From Saccharopolyspora erythraea (lineage in GTDB: Bacteria > Actinomycetota > Actinomycetes > Mycobacteriales > Pseudonocardiaceae), in the NCBI RefSeq assembly GCF_018141105.1, contig NZ_CP054839.1:6947411-7011410 (forward strand): 64,000 nucleotides of DNA, in the 5' to 3' direction. The notes beneath the pieces are model-generated. The model did not search any database and was not told the origin of the DNA. It saw nothing but the letters and a program-made list of their open reading frames with translations. The translations under genes and the position numbers were made by a program. Shown piece by piece: positions 54,244 to 63,697 of the stretch. The number at the start of each line of letters is the position of its first letter. Within the stretch, counting starts at the first letter, position 1.

Positions 54244-55062
54244 CTAGGAGATCCGGCCGAGCCAGGAGACGACGGCCTCGCTGAAGGCGTCCGGGGTCTC
54301 GACCGGGGAGAGGTGCCCCGACCCCGGGATCCGCACGAGTTCGGCGTTGGGCAGGGTTCCCGCGAGTTCCGCCGCGCTGTCGGGCGGGGTCATGACGTCC
54401 TCCTCGCCCACGACCACGAGCACCGGACCGCCGTATCCGCGCAGCAGCGCGGTGCTGTCCGGGCGGTCGGCCATCGCGCGCTGCGCCCACGCGATGCCCT
54501 CCGGCGGCTGGGTCTCGATGATGTCGCGGACCTCGTTGACGACCTCGAGGCGGTCGGCGCGGGTCGTGGTGCCGAGGACGTTCGGCAGCGTGCTCTCCGA
54601 CAGCCACCCGTCGGTGCCCTCGCGTTCGGCGCGGTCGGCCGCGCTCAGCCGGTTCGCGCGCTGGTCCTCGTTGTCCGCGACGGCCTTGGTGTCTGCCAGC
54701 ACCAGCCCGGCGACGCGCTCGGGCGCGGCGCGCAGCACCGCCATCGCCACGTAGCCGCCCATCGAGCAGCCGCCCAGCACGACCCGGTCCAGCTCGAGCT
54801 CGTCGAGCAGGGCGATGACGTCGGCCGCCGCGGCGGCCATGCTCGGCCGGTCCCGCACGGCGGGGCCGGCGGGCTCGTCGACACCGGTGGAGGCGCCGTG
54901 CAGCGCGCTCTCGCCCAGCCCGCGCTGGTCGGGGGTGATGACTCTGGCGTGCTCCTCCAACGACGTCCGCGCGGCGTTCCACATGCGCGCGTCGACCGGG
55001 AAGGCGTGCAGCAGTACCAGTGGGGTTCCGACTCCGGATTCGATGAAATGCACGAACCCCAT
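54244..55062 (-). CDS. Alpha/beta hydrolase
   Basis: 272 residues. Nucleophile elbow GGCSMGGYVAM (Ser), oxyanion loop LLHAFPVDARMW, acid Asp in VVGEEDVMTPP and His in GSGHLSPVE complete the triad. Similar to 3-oxoadipate enol-lactonase-like hydrolases. Lies 51 bp after another alpha/beta hydrolase gene on the same strand, so the two may be one operon. Substrate unknown. Confidence 0.88.
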   Translation of the reverse strand: MGFVHFIESGVGTPLVLLHAFPVDARMWNAARTSLEEHARVITPDQRGLGESALHGASTGVDEPAGPAVRDRPSMAAAAADVIALLDELELDRVVLGGCSMGGYVAMAVLRAAPERVAGLVLADTKAVADNEDQRANRLSAADRAEREGTDGWLSESTLPNVLGTTTRADRLEVVNEVRDIIETQPPEGIAWAQRAMADRPDSTALLRGYGGPVLVVVGEEDVMTPPDSAAELAGTLPNAELVRIPGSGHLSPVETPDAFSEAVVSWLGRIS

Positions 55063-55113
55063 CCTGCCGGAGACGCGCCGCCGTCGCGGCCCTGCGGCCC
55101 GTGCGCTGGGGGA

Positions 55114-55863
55114 TCAGGAATCGACGATGGTGACCTGCCGGGTCTCCGACGGGCCGTCCCAGGTGCGGGGCAGCGGCGTCGGGACGTCGGGGGCCACGGC
55201 GCCCACGATCGCGTCGAGGGCGTCCTCGGCCTTGCCGACCCACAGGTGCTTGGTGTCGGGGAAGCCGGTGACCTGCGCCTGCGGGATCGCGGCGAACCGG
55301 CGCCGCGCCTCCTCCGGACGCAGGTAGTCGTCGTACTCCGGGATCAGCGCGTGCACCGGCTTGCCCGACTCCGCCCACGCGCGCAGGTCGTCCTCGGTGC
55401 TCCAGCGCAACGGCGGCGAGATCAGCACCGCGCCCTGCACCAGCGGGTCGAGCCCGTGCACGAGGGTGAGGTCGGTGCCGAACGACCAGCCGACCAGCCA
55501 CACGTTCGGCAGGTCGCTGAACTCCGCGTACTCCAGCGCCGCGGCCACGTCGAAGCGCTCGGACTTGCCGCTGTCGAAGGTGCCCTCGCTGCGGCCGGCC
55601 TCGCTGGCGGTGCCCCGCGTGTTGAACCGCAGCACCGCCAGGTCGGCGAGCGCGGGCAGCCGCCAGGCGGCCTTGCGGAAGATGTGCGAGTCCATCATGC
55701 CGCCGTGGGTGGGCAGCGGGTGCAGGCAGACCAGGGTGGCCTTCGGCTCGCCGCTCTCCGGCAGCGCCAGCTCGCCGACCAGCTTGAGATCGTCGGCGGT
55801 GTGCAGCGTGATCGGCTCGCGCCGGGCCGGCAGCACCGTGTTCGCGCGGATCGGAGTACTCAT
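55114..55863 (-). CDS. Alpha/beta hydrolase (dienelactone/acyl-peptidase-like)
   Basis: 249 residues. VCLHPLPTHGGMMDSHIFRKAAWRL (oxyanion region), nucleophile motif LVGWSFGTDL (Ser in GWSFG), and PDTKHLWVGK with the likely His. The Asp is in ALIPEYDDYLRPEEA. Closest to COG2945-type alpha/beta hydrolases. AGGATCGAGG lies before the ATG. First gene of the pair with the downstream hydrolase. Confidence 0.85.
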   Translation of the reverse strand: MSTPIRANTVLPARREPITLHTADDLKLVGELALPESGEPKATLVCLHPLPTHGGMMDSHIFRKAAWRLPALADLAVLRFNTRGTASEAGRSEGTFDSGKSERFDVAAALEYAEFSDLPNVWLVGWSFGTDLTLVHGLDPLVQGAVLISPPLRWSTEDDLRAWAESGKPVHALIPEYDDYLRPEEARRRFAAIPQAQVTGFPDTKHLWVGKAEDALDAIVGAVAPDVPTPLPRTWDGPSETRQVTIVDS

Positions 55864-56016
55864 CGCCTCGATCCTGCCACGAACGGGTGGCGCGCACGGT
55901 GTGATGTGCGGCAGGCGGCACCGACGCCGCTGACCAGGCTCGTGACGGCTACGGAAGCACTGCGGCGAGGGGGCTTGCACCGAGCACACGGCACTTGCGG
56001 CAGAGACGGTGCGCGG

Positions 56017-56331
56017 TCACGACCACCGGCGGGTCGGTCCGCGGCGGCCGCGGGCGTTCCAGCAGCCGGTGTGCCAGTGCCTGCGGTCGTCCACGCCGCC
56101 GTGGTCGGCCGCGGGCCAAGCCACCACGTGCCCGATGCCGGCGCGGATCTCGTGGTCGCAGCCGGGGCACCGGTAGTCCTTCGTCGCCTGCGCGGCGGGA
56201 ACGGTGCGGACCATCCAGTCGCCGTCCGGCCCCTCCTCCACGCGCGACCAGCCGAAACCGGTGCCCATCGGACGGGCGCCGGCACCGGTGGCAGGCCCGT
56301 TCGGGCGGCGGGGACGGTTTCGGCGGGGCAT
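56017..56331 (-). CDS. Conserved small zinc-ribbon-like protein
   Basis: 104 residues. A basic N-terminal 15 residues, the GTGFGWSRVEEGPDGDWMVRTV block, and a Cys/His cluster: YRCPGCDHEI, then GHVVAWP and RRHWHTGCWNARG. This is a conserved actinobacterial family, sometimes annotated as ATP/GTP-binding protein without evidence. The two CxxC-like and HxxC sites suggest zinc. It follows the lipoprotein gene 9 bp earlier on the same strand. Confidence 0.75.
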   Translation of the reverse strand: MPRRNRPRRPNGPATGAGARPMGTGFGWSRVEEGPDGDWMVRTVPAAQATKDYRCPGCDHEIRAGIGHVVAWPAADHGGVDDRRHWHTGCWNARGRRGPTRRWS

Positions 56332-56340
56332 GGCCCCACG

Positions 56341-57336
56341 TTAACGGCTGCCGCCCGGCGCGGGCAGACGCGGCCAAGCCGACTGCGCCAGGCCCCTGGC
56401 GTACTCGCACGCCTCGATGCCGTCCGCGCCCGGGATCGCGACGACCAGCATCGCCACCTCCACCTGCTGCCCGGCCGGGTCGCCGAAGGGGATGTGGCCG
56501 GTCTCGGCCGAGCAAAGCGGCACGCTCGGGTCGCCGCCGACGATGCTGACGACCGTGCGGCGGCCGGCGATCTCCTCCTCCACCGCCGCCCCGTGCAGCA
56601 CCCTGGGCGGGGCGCCCGCGGTGTGCACGAGCCGCACCCGGGGCGACTCGGCGTTCTGCTCGCCCCACTGGCACTGGTGGCGGGCCGGGGTGGACCGCGG
56701 CTGGGCCTGCTCGAGGCCGGGCACCTGGTGCACGACGGTGGAGTCCAGCACGGTGCACGGGTCGGCGACGGCCAGCGAGTCCGGTGGGTAGGCGCGGTGC
56801 CCGACCCGGTGCTGCCGCATCGCGCCGACCGCCGCGTCCGCCCCGGTCTCGGCGACCGCGCACAGTCCCGCACCGGGATCGCCGCTGAGGAGGTCGGCGC
56901 TGACCCGCATCGCGGTGCCGTCGTCGAACAGCACGTCCCGCGTGCAGTGCCCGGGCAGCGGGGGTTCCTGGCGGACGCGGTACTGCCCTCGCGCCACGAC
57001 CGGTGCCTCGCCGCCGGGCTGGTCCGGTGTGGACTCGGCCAGCTCGCCCACCGCGACCTGCACCACCGAGCCGTCGGCCAGCTGGACGCGGTGCAGGCAG
57101 TAGTCGAGCGAGACCGTCCCGGCTTCGGTGACCTGCCCGAACCTCGCCAGCGCCGCCGGGTCGGCGACCGAACAGGGATCGAAGGTGCGCAGGTCGCCGA
57201 GCACGTCGACCGACGACGCGGGTGGCTTCCCGCCGCCCGCCACCGGGCCCGAACCGGCCGGGCCGCCGACGCATCCGGCGAGCAGGAGCAGTCCGGCGAT
57301 GAGCAGGGCCATCCAGCGGAGGCGGGGAGGCGGCAT
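56341..57336 (-). CDS. DUF3558-like two-domain lipoprotein
   Basis: 331 residues. Lipobox LLLLAGC (Cys22), then two similar halves, each opening with a DPC motif (RTFDPCSVADPAALARFG; VADPCTVLDSTVVHQVPG) and carrying Cys pairs, as in the DUF3558-type extracytoplasmic lipoproteins of actinobacteria. A paralogue is at 62236-63195. Surface-anchored; function unknown. Only 9 bp separates it from the zinc-ribbon-like gene, so they are co-transcribed. Confidence 0.75.
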   Translation of the reverse strand: MPPPRLRWMALLIAGLLLLAGCVGGPAGSGPVAGGGKPPASSVDVLGDLRTFDPCSVADPAALARFGQVTEAGTVSLDYCLHRVQLADGSVVQVAVGELAESTPDQPGGEAPVVARGQYRVRQEPPLPGHCTRDVLFDDGTAMRVSADLLSGDPGAGLCAVAETGADAAVGAMRQHRVGHRAYPPDSLAVADPCTVLDSTVVHQVPGLEQAQPRSTPARHQCQWGEQNAESPRVRLVHTAGAPPRVLHGAAVEEEIAGRRTVVSIVGGDPSVPLCSAETGHIPFGDPAGQQVEVAMLVVAIPGADGIEACEYARGLAQSAWPRLPAPGGSR

Positions 57337-57437
57337 CGGCTCAGCCTAACCTCGTATCACCCGAACGGGTACCGGTCCGACGAGCGGAACGGCGTGCGAC
57401 ATCCACCACGCGAACATCCGGCGGGATAAGGAGATTC

Positions 57438-57469
57438 GGGGAGGGACCTCGCGTCGGCAGGCCCCTCCC
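57438..57469 (-). terminator. Terminator of the dha operon
   Basis: GGGGAGGG (57438-57445) and CCCCTCCC (57462-57469), 8-bp stem with a 16-nt loop, directly after the dhaM stop on the minus strand. Confidence 0.6.
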
Positions 57470-57476
57470 GCGACTG

Positions 57477-58166
57477 CTACTCGTCGAAGTTGCGGGACGC
57501 GAGGTCGAGGATGCGCTGCACGGCTTCCCGGGCGTCGGGACCGCTCGCGCGCAGCACGATCCGGTGGCCCTTGCGCGCTCCGAGCCCCATCACGCCCAGC
57601 ACGCTCGCGGCGTCGGCTTCCTTTTCCCCGAGCGAGATGGTGACGTCGGCGTCGAGACCGGTCAGGCACCGGGCCAGCAGCGCGGCCGGACGCGCGTGCA
57701 GGCCGACCTCGTTGGCCAGTTCCAGTTCCTCGCGGACTTCCTCCTGCGGCGGGGCCTCGGCTTCCTCTCCGCCGGCCGCCAGCTCCGACGGCCCGCCCGC
57801 GGCCTGCACCGCCTCGGCGACGGCCTTGAGGTCCTTGCCGCCCTGCGCGGCGACCGCACCCGCCACCGCACCCTCGACCAGCGGCCCGTCGGCCACGATC
57901 GCGGTCCGCGGGTCGCCCAGCGACTCGACGGCCAGTTCCGCGACCATCTGCGCGCTGCCCAGGTCGTAGAGCAGGACGGCGCCCGCGCCGGTGTCGGCGT
58001 CGGACAGCGCGGCGGACACCCGTTCGAAGTCGGTGCCGATGCTGCCGTCGTCGAGCCCGCCGGCGGCGACGACCCGGACCTCCGGAGCCATCTGCTGGGC
58101 GAGCTCCACGACGCCCTCGGAGAGCTTCGCGCTGTGGGAGACGATGACGAGTCCGACGGTCTTCAT
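57477..58166 (-). CDS. dhaM: DhaM-HPr fusion phosphotransferase subunit
   Basis: 229 residues. Domain 1 (1-125) is EIIA-mannose-like with active-site His11 in VSHSAKLSEG; it carries phosphate to DhaL-bound ADP. Domain 2 (145-229) is HPr with active-site His157 in NEVGLHARPA and the regulatory-like Ser188 in AASVLGVMGLG. So HPr is built in; only enzyme I must come from elsewhere, and none is in the window. Actinobacterial DhaM usually has this two-domain form. Overlaps dhaL by 4 bp (ATGA). Confidence 0.95.
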   Translation of the reverse strand: MKTVGLVIVSHSAKLSEGVVELAQQMAPEVRVVAAGGLDDGSIGTDFERVSAALSDADTGAGAVLLYDLGSAQMVAELAVESLGDPRTAIVADGPLVEGAVAGAVAAQGGKDLKAVAEAVQAAGGPSELAAGGEEAEAPPQEEVREELELANEVGLHARPAALLARCLTGLDADVTISLGEKEADAASVLGVMGLGARKGHRIVLRASGPDAREAVQRILDLASRNFDE

Positions 58167-58821
58167 CGTCCGCCCCTCGCCGCCTCGGCGAACGCCGACA
58201 GCAGCAACGCCGTCGACCGCGCTCCCGGATCGATGTGGCCCGCGCTGCGCTCGCCGAGGTAGGAGGCCCGGCCCTTGCGCGCGACCAGCGGCTCGGTCGC
58301 CTGCGCGCCCACGTGGGCGGCTTCGGCGGCCACCGACAGCACCTTCACCGGCCCCTCCCCCGCGTCGGCCGCGCCCTTGGCGGCGTCGACCGCGGGCGAG
58401 AGCGCGTCGATCATCGTCTTGTCGCCGGTGACGGCCTTGCCGCGCGCCGCGACACCCTCCATCCCGGCCTTGAGCGCGGCGGCGACGGCCGCGCCGTCGA
58501 GCTCCGCGGCGTCGCCGACCGCCGCCGCGGCCCGCAGGAACGCCGTGCCGTAGAGCGGCCCGGAGGCCCCGCCGACGGTCGAGATCAGCACCGTGGCCAC
58601 CATCTTCAGCACCGCACCCGGTGTATCGGGCGCCGCGGTGTCCACCTTGGACACGACCGCCCGGAAGCCGCGGTCCATGTTCTCGCCGTGGTCGGCGTCG
58701 CCGATCTCCCGGTCGAGCCGGATCAGCTCGTCCCGGTGCGCCGCGACGGTCTCGGCGCCCGCGCGCAACGCGACGACGACGTCCTGTGCTGTGCAACCCA
58801 TCAGGTCCACCTGTTCTTCTG

Positions 58822-58825
<4 letters not shown>
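58163..58825 (-). CDS. dhaL: Dihydroxyacetone kinase ADP-binding subunit
   Basis: 220 residues. Binds ADP/ATP as cofactor through Mg-bound Asp residues: LDREIGDADHGENMDRGF with the two Asp and the later conserved GDKTMIDALSPA. GTG start overlaps the dhaK stop (GTGA) and its own stop overlaps dhaM (ATGA). In the PTS-type kinase, phosphate passes from DhaM to the DhaL nucleotide, then to dihydroxyacetone on DhaK. Confidence 0.95.
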
Positions 58826-59817
<992 letters not shown>

Positions 59818-60327
59818 CGATGTCCTCCTTGACCGCCGGTGCGGGCGAACGTCCGATGGCTCCCAGGCGCAAATGTGCACGCAAGGTTGCCTACATCGCA
59901 TCCTCACACGTTCGCGGGCCGCCGCCCGGCCGACCGCGGCCGGGAGCGGGCGAGGCGCCCGCCGCCCACGCGCGGATCGTTCCGCGCCGTGCGCGTGGAG
60001 GCAAGGGCGCGAGGGGCGGGACGTGTGCCCGCCGCCCTTGCGACGTGCGGAAAGGGGCCTCCGGTCGGCTCGCGGTTGGAGGGCCTTCTTGGAGGGCGTC
60101 CGGGGCGGGCCGGAGGCCCGACGGCGGGCGGGCTCCGCGGGCCCTCAGGCGCCCTGCTCGGCGGCGCTCCAGGCACGCGGCTCGGCGGCCGTAAGGCGGC
60201 GGGCCGTTGCGCTCAGGGTTTGGCAGCACGTCAGGCGCAGGGCTCGACCGCAGCGGCCTGCCCCCGACGTCCGGCCTGGCTCCCGACACCCCGTCGGCAC
60301 AGGGGCGGCTGCGTGCGTCGGCCCTGC
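59818..60327. other. Intergenic region, promoter of dhaKLM
   Basis: 510 bases without a supported gene. Very GC-rich with irregular short repeats (GGCGGGC, CGGGGC). The dhaKLM promoter is expected toward 59818-59900. No known operator or RNA element recognised. Confidence 0.5.
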
Positions 60328-61845
60328 TCAGCGCCCGCGGAACAGGCGCAGCAGGCGGACCAGCCGCCGCACCGTGCGGCTCGAGCGGCCGAACGTCATC
60401 GGGTTCAGCGGAATCCGGTACTTGAGCCTGGTCACCGCCTGCGCCCGGGTGAACTCCCGCAGGCCGTCCTCGCCGTGGATCCGGCCGAACCCGGAGTCGC
60501 CGACACCGCCGAAGGGCAGCGCGGGGACCGCCGCGAACGCGATCACCGAGTTCACCGCGACCATCCCGGCCCGCAACCGCCGGGCCAGCTCCGTGCCGCG
60601 CGCCCGGGAGAAAACCGTGCCGCCCAGCCCGTACCGGCTGTCGTTGGCCCGTTCGACGCCCTCGTCGGCGCTGCGCACCCGCTCGACGACGATGGTCGGC
60701 CCGAAGGTCTCCTCGGTCGCCGCGGCCGCGTCCGGTGGCACGTCGGTGAGCACGACCGGCTCGACGAACGGCGGCCGCACCGAGTGCCCGCCGCCGACCA
60801 GCGCGCGGGCACCGCGTTCGAGCGCGCCGTCGACGTGGTCGCGGATCACGTCCACCTGGGAGGGCATGGTGATCGGCCCGAAGTTCGCATTGGGCTCGCC
60901 GCCCGGCCGCAGCTTGGCGGCGCGCTCGGTCACCAGGTCGAGGAACCGGTCGGCGACGGAGTCGACGACGTACACCCGCTCGACGCCGATGCAGGTCTGC
61001 CCGGCGTTGGACATCGCGCCCCAGACCGCGGCGTCGGCGGCGGCGCCCAGGTCGGCGTCGGCGTCGACGATCAGCGCGTCCTTGCCGCCGCACTCCACCA
61101 GCACGGGGGTGAGGGTCCGGGCGCAGGTGGCCATCACGCGCTTGCCGGTCTCCGTGGAACCGGTGAACGCGACCTTGTCCACACCCGACTCGCACAGCGC
61201 GGCCCCGGTCGGTCCGAAGCCGGTCACCACGCTGAGCACCGGCTGCTCGGGTACGACCTCGTCGAGGCTCTTCGCCAGCCACTCGCCGACGCCGGGCGTC
61301 AGCTCGCTCGGCTTGAACACGACGGTGTTGCCGGCGGCCAGCGCGTAGGCGATGGAGCCCATCGGCGTGAAAGCCGGGTAGTTCCAGGGTCCTATGACTC
61401 CGATCACACCGAACGGCAGGTACTCGACGGTCGCGGCATGGTTCGCCATCAGGAAGCCCGATGGCACCTTGCGGCGGCGCAACACCTTCTCGGCGCTGGC
61501 CGCGGCCCAGTGCAGGTGGTCGACGACCAGGACCAGCTCCAGGCGGGCGTCGTCGAGCGGCTTGCCGGTCTCGGCGCAGATGACGCCCGCGAGCTCGTCG
61601 AGCCGGCGCAGCAGCAGCTTGCGCCAGGCGTCCAACCGCTGCTTGCGACCGGAGAAGCCCAGGTCGGACCACCACTGCTGGGCCTTGCGGGCGGCCGCGA
61701 CGACCTCGCTGACCTCGCCGGCGTCGCGCACGGGGTACCGGCCGACGACCTCACCGGTGCGCGGATCGAGCGATTCGAACGTGGGCTGCGGATCCAACTC
61801 CGCCTCGGTCGACGTCTCGACGCTGCCACGGGCGGTCCCGGTCAT
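60328..61845 (-). CDS. Aldehyde dehydrogenase family protein
   Basis: 505 residues. NAD(P)+-dependent oxidation of an aldehyde. FGVIGVIGPWNYPAFTPMGSI, FKPSELTP, FTGSTETGKRV, catalytic Glu in LVECGGKDALIVD and catalytic Cys in MSNAGQTCIGVERVYVV, then EETFGPTIVVERVRS. A basic tail of about 20 residues (RRLVRLLRLFRGR) follows; it is positively charged and amphipathic and may bind membranes, as in some long-chain aldehyde dehydrogenases. GGGAGG before the ATG. Substrate unknown. Confidence 0.92.
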   Translation of the reverse strand: MTGTARGSVETSTEAELDPQPTFESLDPRTGEVVGRYPVRDAGEVSEVVAAARKAQQWWSDLGFSGRKQRLDAWRKLLLRRLDELAGVICAETGKPLDDARLELVLVVDHLHWAAASAEKVLRRRKVPSGFLMANHAATVEYLPFGVIGVIGPWNYPAFTPMGSIAYALAAGNTVVFKPSELTPGVGEWLAKSLDEVVPEQPVLSVVTGFGPTGAALCESGVDKVAFTGSTETGKRVMATCARTLTPVLVECGGKDALIVDADADLGAAADAAVWGAMSNAGQTCIGVERVYVVDSVADRFLDLVTERAAKLRPGGEPNANFGPITMPSQVDVIRDHVDGALERGARALVGGGHSVRPPFVEPVVLTDVPPDAAAATEETFGPTIVVERVRSADEGVERANDSRYGLGGTVFSRARGTELARRLRAGMVAVNSVIAFAAVPALPFGGVGDSGFGRIHGEDGLREFTRAQAVTRLKYRIPLNPMTFGRSSRTVRRLVRLLRLFRGR

Positions 61846-62235
61846 CGCTGGCCTCCCACCATTTCATTGGTCGTTGTAATCCTGCAGCCTACGGAATGTC
61901 GCCACGAAAGGGCGACCACCGGAGGGAGCGGACGCCGCCGGTTGTCTTCTTCGTCCGGTTTCCGCGGGTCAGCCGACTGACACCCCGGCACTCACCGACC
62001 GGGTGGCGGCGGCCTGTGCTTCCACCGCAACGATGGTGTAGTTGTACTCGCTCCTCCGCCCGATCTCCGGCACCGCCCGGCACAACGACACGGTGGTGTC
62101 CCGACCCGATCACTTGCCGTTGTGTCACGCAGAGCGACGAAGCGGTGCGGTGACGGGCTCCTCCGCGGCACGGGCCGGGTCCGAATCAGCACGTTCCCGA
62201 CCACGTCCACTGATCCGCTCGATAGTGTGACCCGC
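61846..62235. other. Divergent promoter region
   Basis: 390 bases without a gene. TAGTGT (62223-62228) is a good -10 box for the lipoprotein gene whose GTG is 7 nt further. Short GATGGTGTAGTTGTACTC and similar AT-richer segments at about 62030-62050 may hold the other promoter. No further element recognised. Confidence 0.45.
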
Positions 62236-63195
62236 GTGTACCGGTACGCGTCGCTGATCGCTGTTCTGCCTCTCGTCCTCATGGTCGCCGGATGTTCGGC
62301 CGGAACGGAGAAAACCACCGGGCAGCGGGAGACCGTGCCGGTCGCCAAACCCGACGTCGAGAGCGCGGCGTTCTTCGACGACCGGCTGACGCCCGCGAAG
62401 CTGCGGGCGGTCGACCCGTGCGCGCTGCTGCGCGGCACGGACCTGACCGAGTACGGCCAGCCCTCGGGTGACGTGCTCAGCGACCTCGGCGCGTGCTCGA
62501 ACTTCATGAAGACCCACGACGGCAAGCCGTTCAACGTCACCCTGTACCTGCAGGCCGACGGGTTCGACTTCAGCAAGCACCGCATCGCCGGGCTGCCCGC
62601 CGAGATCACCGCCGACTCCGATCCCTGCTTCGTCCGGGTCGCCTACCAGGGCGCGGAGGGCATCCTGTCGTCGCCGCGGTCGATGCAGCTCCAGCTCGAC
62701 ACCGAGCTGCCCGATCCCTGTTCGGCCGCGGTGCAGATCATGCACGAGGTCGTCGAGCAGATCCGCACGAATCCGCCGATCGCCGGGCGCGGTCCGGCCG
62801 AGCTGTCCGGGATCGACCCCTGCACGACGCTCGACCCCGTGGTCGTGCGCGACACCGCGATGGGCGTCACGGCGTCGCCGGAGCCCGCCGGGATCTACGC
62901 GTGCGACTGGCACGCGGACAACGGCGTGGACCTCAAGGTCGACTTCGCCACCGGCGAGCCGGAGACCGGCACGCTGCCGCCCGCCGACATCGGCGGAGTC
63001 GGGGCGGCCGTGCTGCCGTCGTCGGAGCTGAACAACTGCCGGATCGAGTGGGAGCACCGCCGCACGCCGGCGAACGTCAACGGCATCGAACGCGTCCAGG
63101 TGCAGGTCTACAACAACAACAAGATCCCGATGGACGCGTGCGCGAACGCGTTGAACGCGGCACGGGCGGTGAAGTCGAAGCTTCCGGTCGGCTGA
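62236..63195 (+). CDS. DUF3558-like lipoprotein
   Basis: 319 residues. Signal peptide with lipobox VLMVAGC (Cys19). Like the gene at 56341, it has two halves, each with a DPC motif (VDPCALLRGTDLTEYG; GIDPCTTLDPVVVRDTAMG) and paired Cys (DLGACSNF; YACDWHADNG; ELNNCRIEW). Leaderless from a TAGTGT -10 box. Role unknown; such lipoproteins are numerous in Pseudonocardiales. Terminates before the convergent symporter operon. Confidence 0.8.
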   Translation: MYRYASLIAVLPLVLMVAGCSAGTEKTTGQRETVPVAKPDVESAAFFDDRLTPAKLRAVDPCALLRGTDLTEYGQPSGDVLSDLGACSNFMKTHDGKPFNVTLYLQADGFDFSKHRIAGLPAEITADSDPCFVRVAYQGAEGILSSPRSMQLQLDTELPDPCSAAVQIMHEVVEQIRTNPPIAGRGPAELSGIDPCTTLDPVVVRDTAMGVTASPEPAGIYACDWHADNGVDLKVDFATGEPETGTLPPADIGGVGAAVLPSSELNNCRIEWEHRRTPANVNGIERVQVQVYNNNKIPMDACANALNAARAVKSKLPVG

Positions 63196-63219
63196 GCGGA
63201 GACCGCGGCCGGGCGGGTC

Positions 63220-63273
63220 GGCTCCCGGGCCGACGGCTCCCGGGCCGACGGCTCCCGGGCCGACGGCTCCCGG
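63220..63273. repeat. 15-bp tandem repeat
   Basis: GGCTCCCGGGCCGAC occurs three times in a row (63220-63234, 63235-63249, 63250-63264) and a fourth, 9-nt part to 63273. Non-coding, just after the lipoprotein gene. Confidence 0.9.
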
Positions 63274-63374
63274 AGCGAGAAGGCGGCTGAGGTTCCGCCA
63301 AGCGCCCAACTACGCAAGCCACACCTGAAACACGTCCCAGGCCACGGCTCGCTCTCACCTCACCCTCGACAGCA

Positions 63375-63414
63375 CGAAGCGCCGCACCCCGCCGGAGCGG
63401 GACGCGGCGCTTCG
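63375..63414. terminator. Bidirectional terminator
   Basis: CGAAGCGCCGC (63375-63385) and GCGGCGCTTCG (63404-63414), 11-bp stem, 18-nt loop, between the lipoprotein gene and the convergent small membrane-protein gene ending at 63423. Confidence 0.75.
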
Positions 63415-63422
63415 CTGTTCGG

Positions 63423-63683
63423 CTACTGCTGCGCGGACTCGTCCGGCACCCTGATCGGCCGCACCCTCGCCCACAGCACGAAGATCGCGGTGAAGACCAG
63501 CATGCCGATGCCGCTCCACAGGTTGATGTTGATGCCCGCCGCCTTCTCGACGTCCTCCGGGCTGGTCGCGGCCAGCCCGACGACCAGCAGCACCAGCCCG
63601 TAGATCGCGAACAGCGCGGCGATGATCACCCGGATGTCGAAGGCACCCGCGGTCTGCCCGGAGCGAGGAGTTTGGTTCGCCAT
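63423..63683 (-). CDS. Small two-helix membrane protein, symporter partner
   Basis: 86 residues, two membrane helices (VIIAALFAIYGLVLLVVGLAA and LWSGIGMLVFTAIFVLWARV). It follows 14 bp after the symporter end on the same strand; such small proteins are regularly encoded with actinobacterial monocarboxylate/sodium:solute symporters. Function is not known. ATG start, GAGG before it is weak. Confidence 0.8.
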   Translation of the reverse strand: MANQTPRSGQTAGAFDIRVIIAALFAIYGLVLLVVGLAATSPEDVEKAAGININLWSGIGMLVFTAIFVLWARVRPIRVPDESAQQ

Positions 63684-63697
63684 TGGGTTGCCTCCTG

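Noticed and set aside
60207-60425. Small plus-strand frame after the dha promoter region
   Set aside because: It overlaps the antisense of the aldehyde dehydrogenase gene and has no motif.
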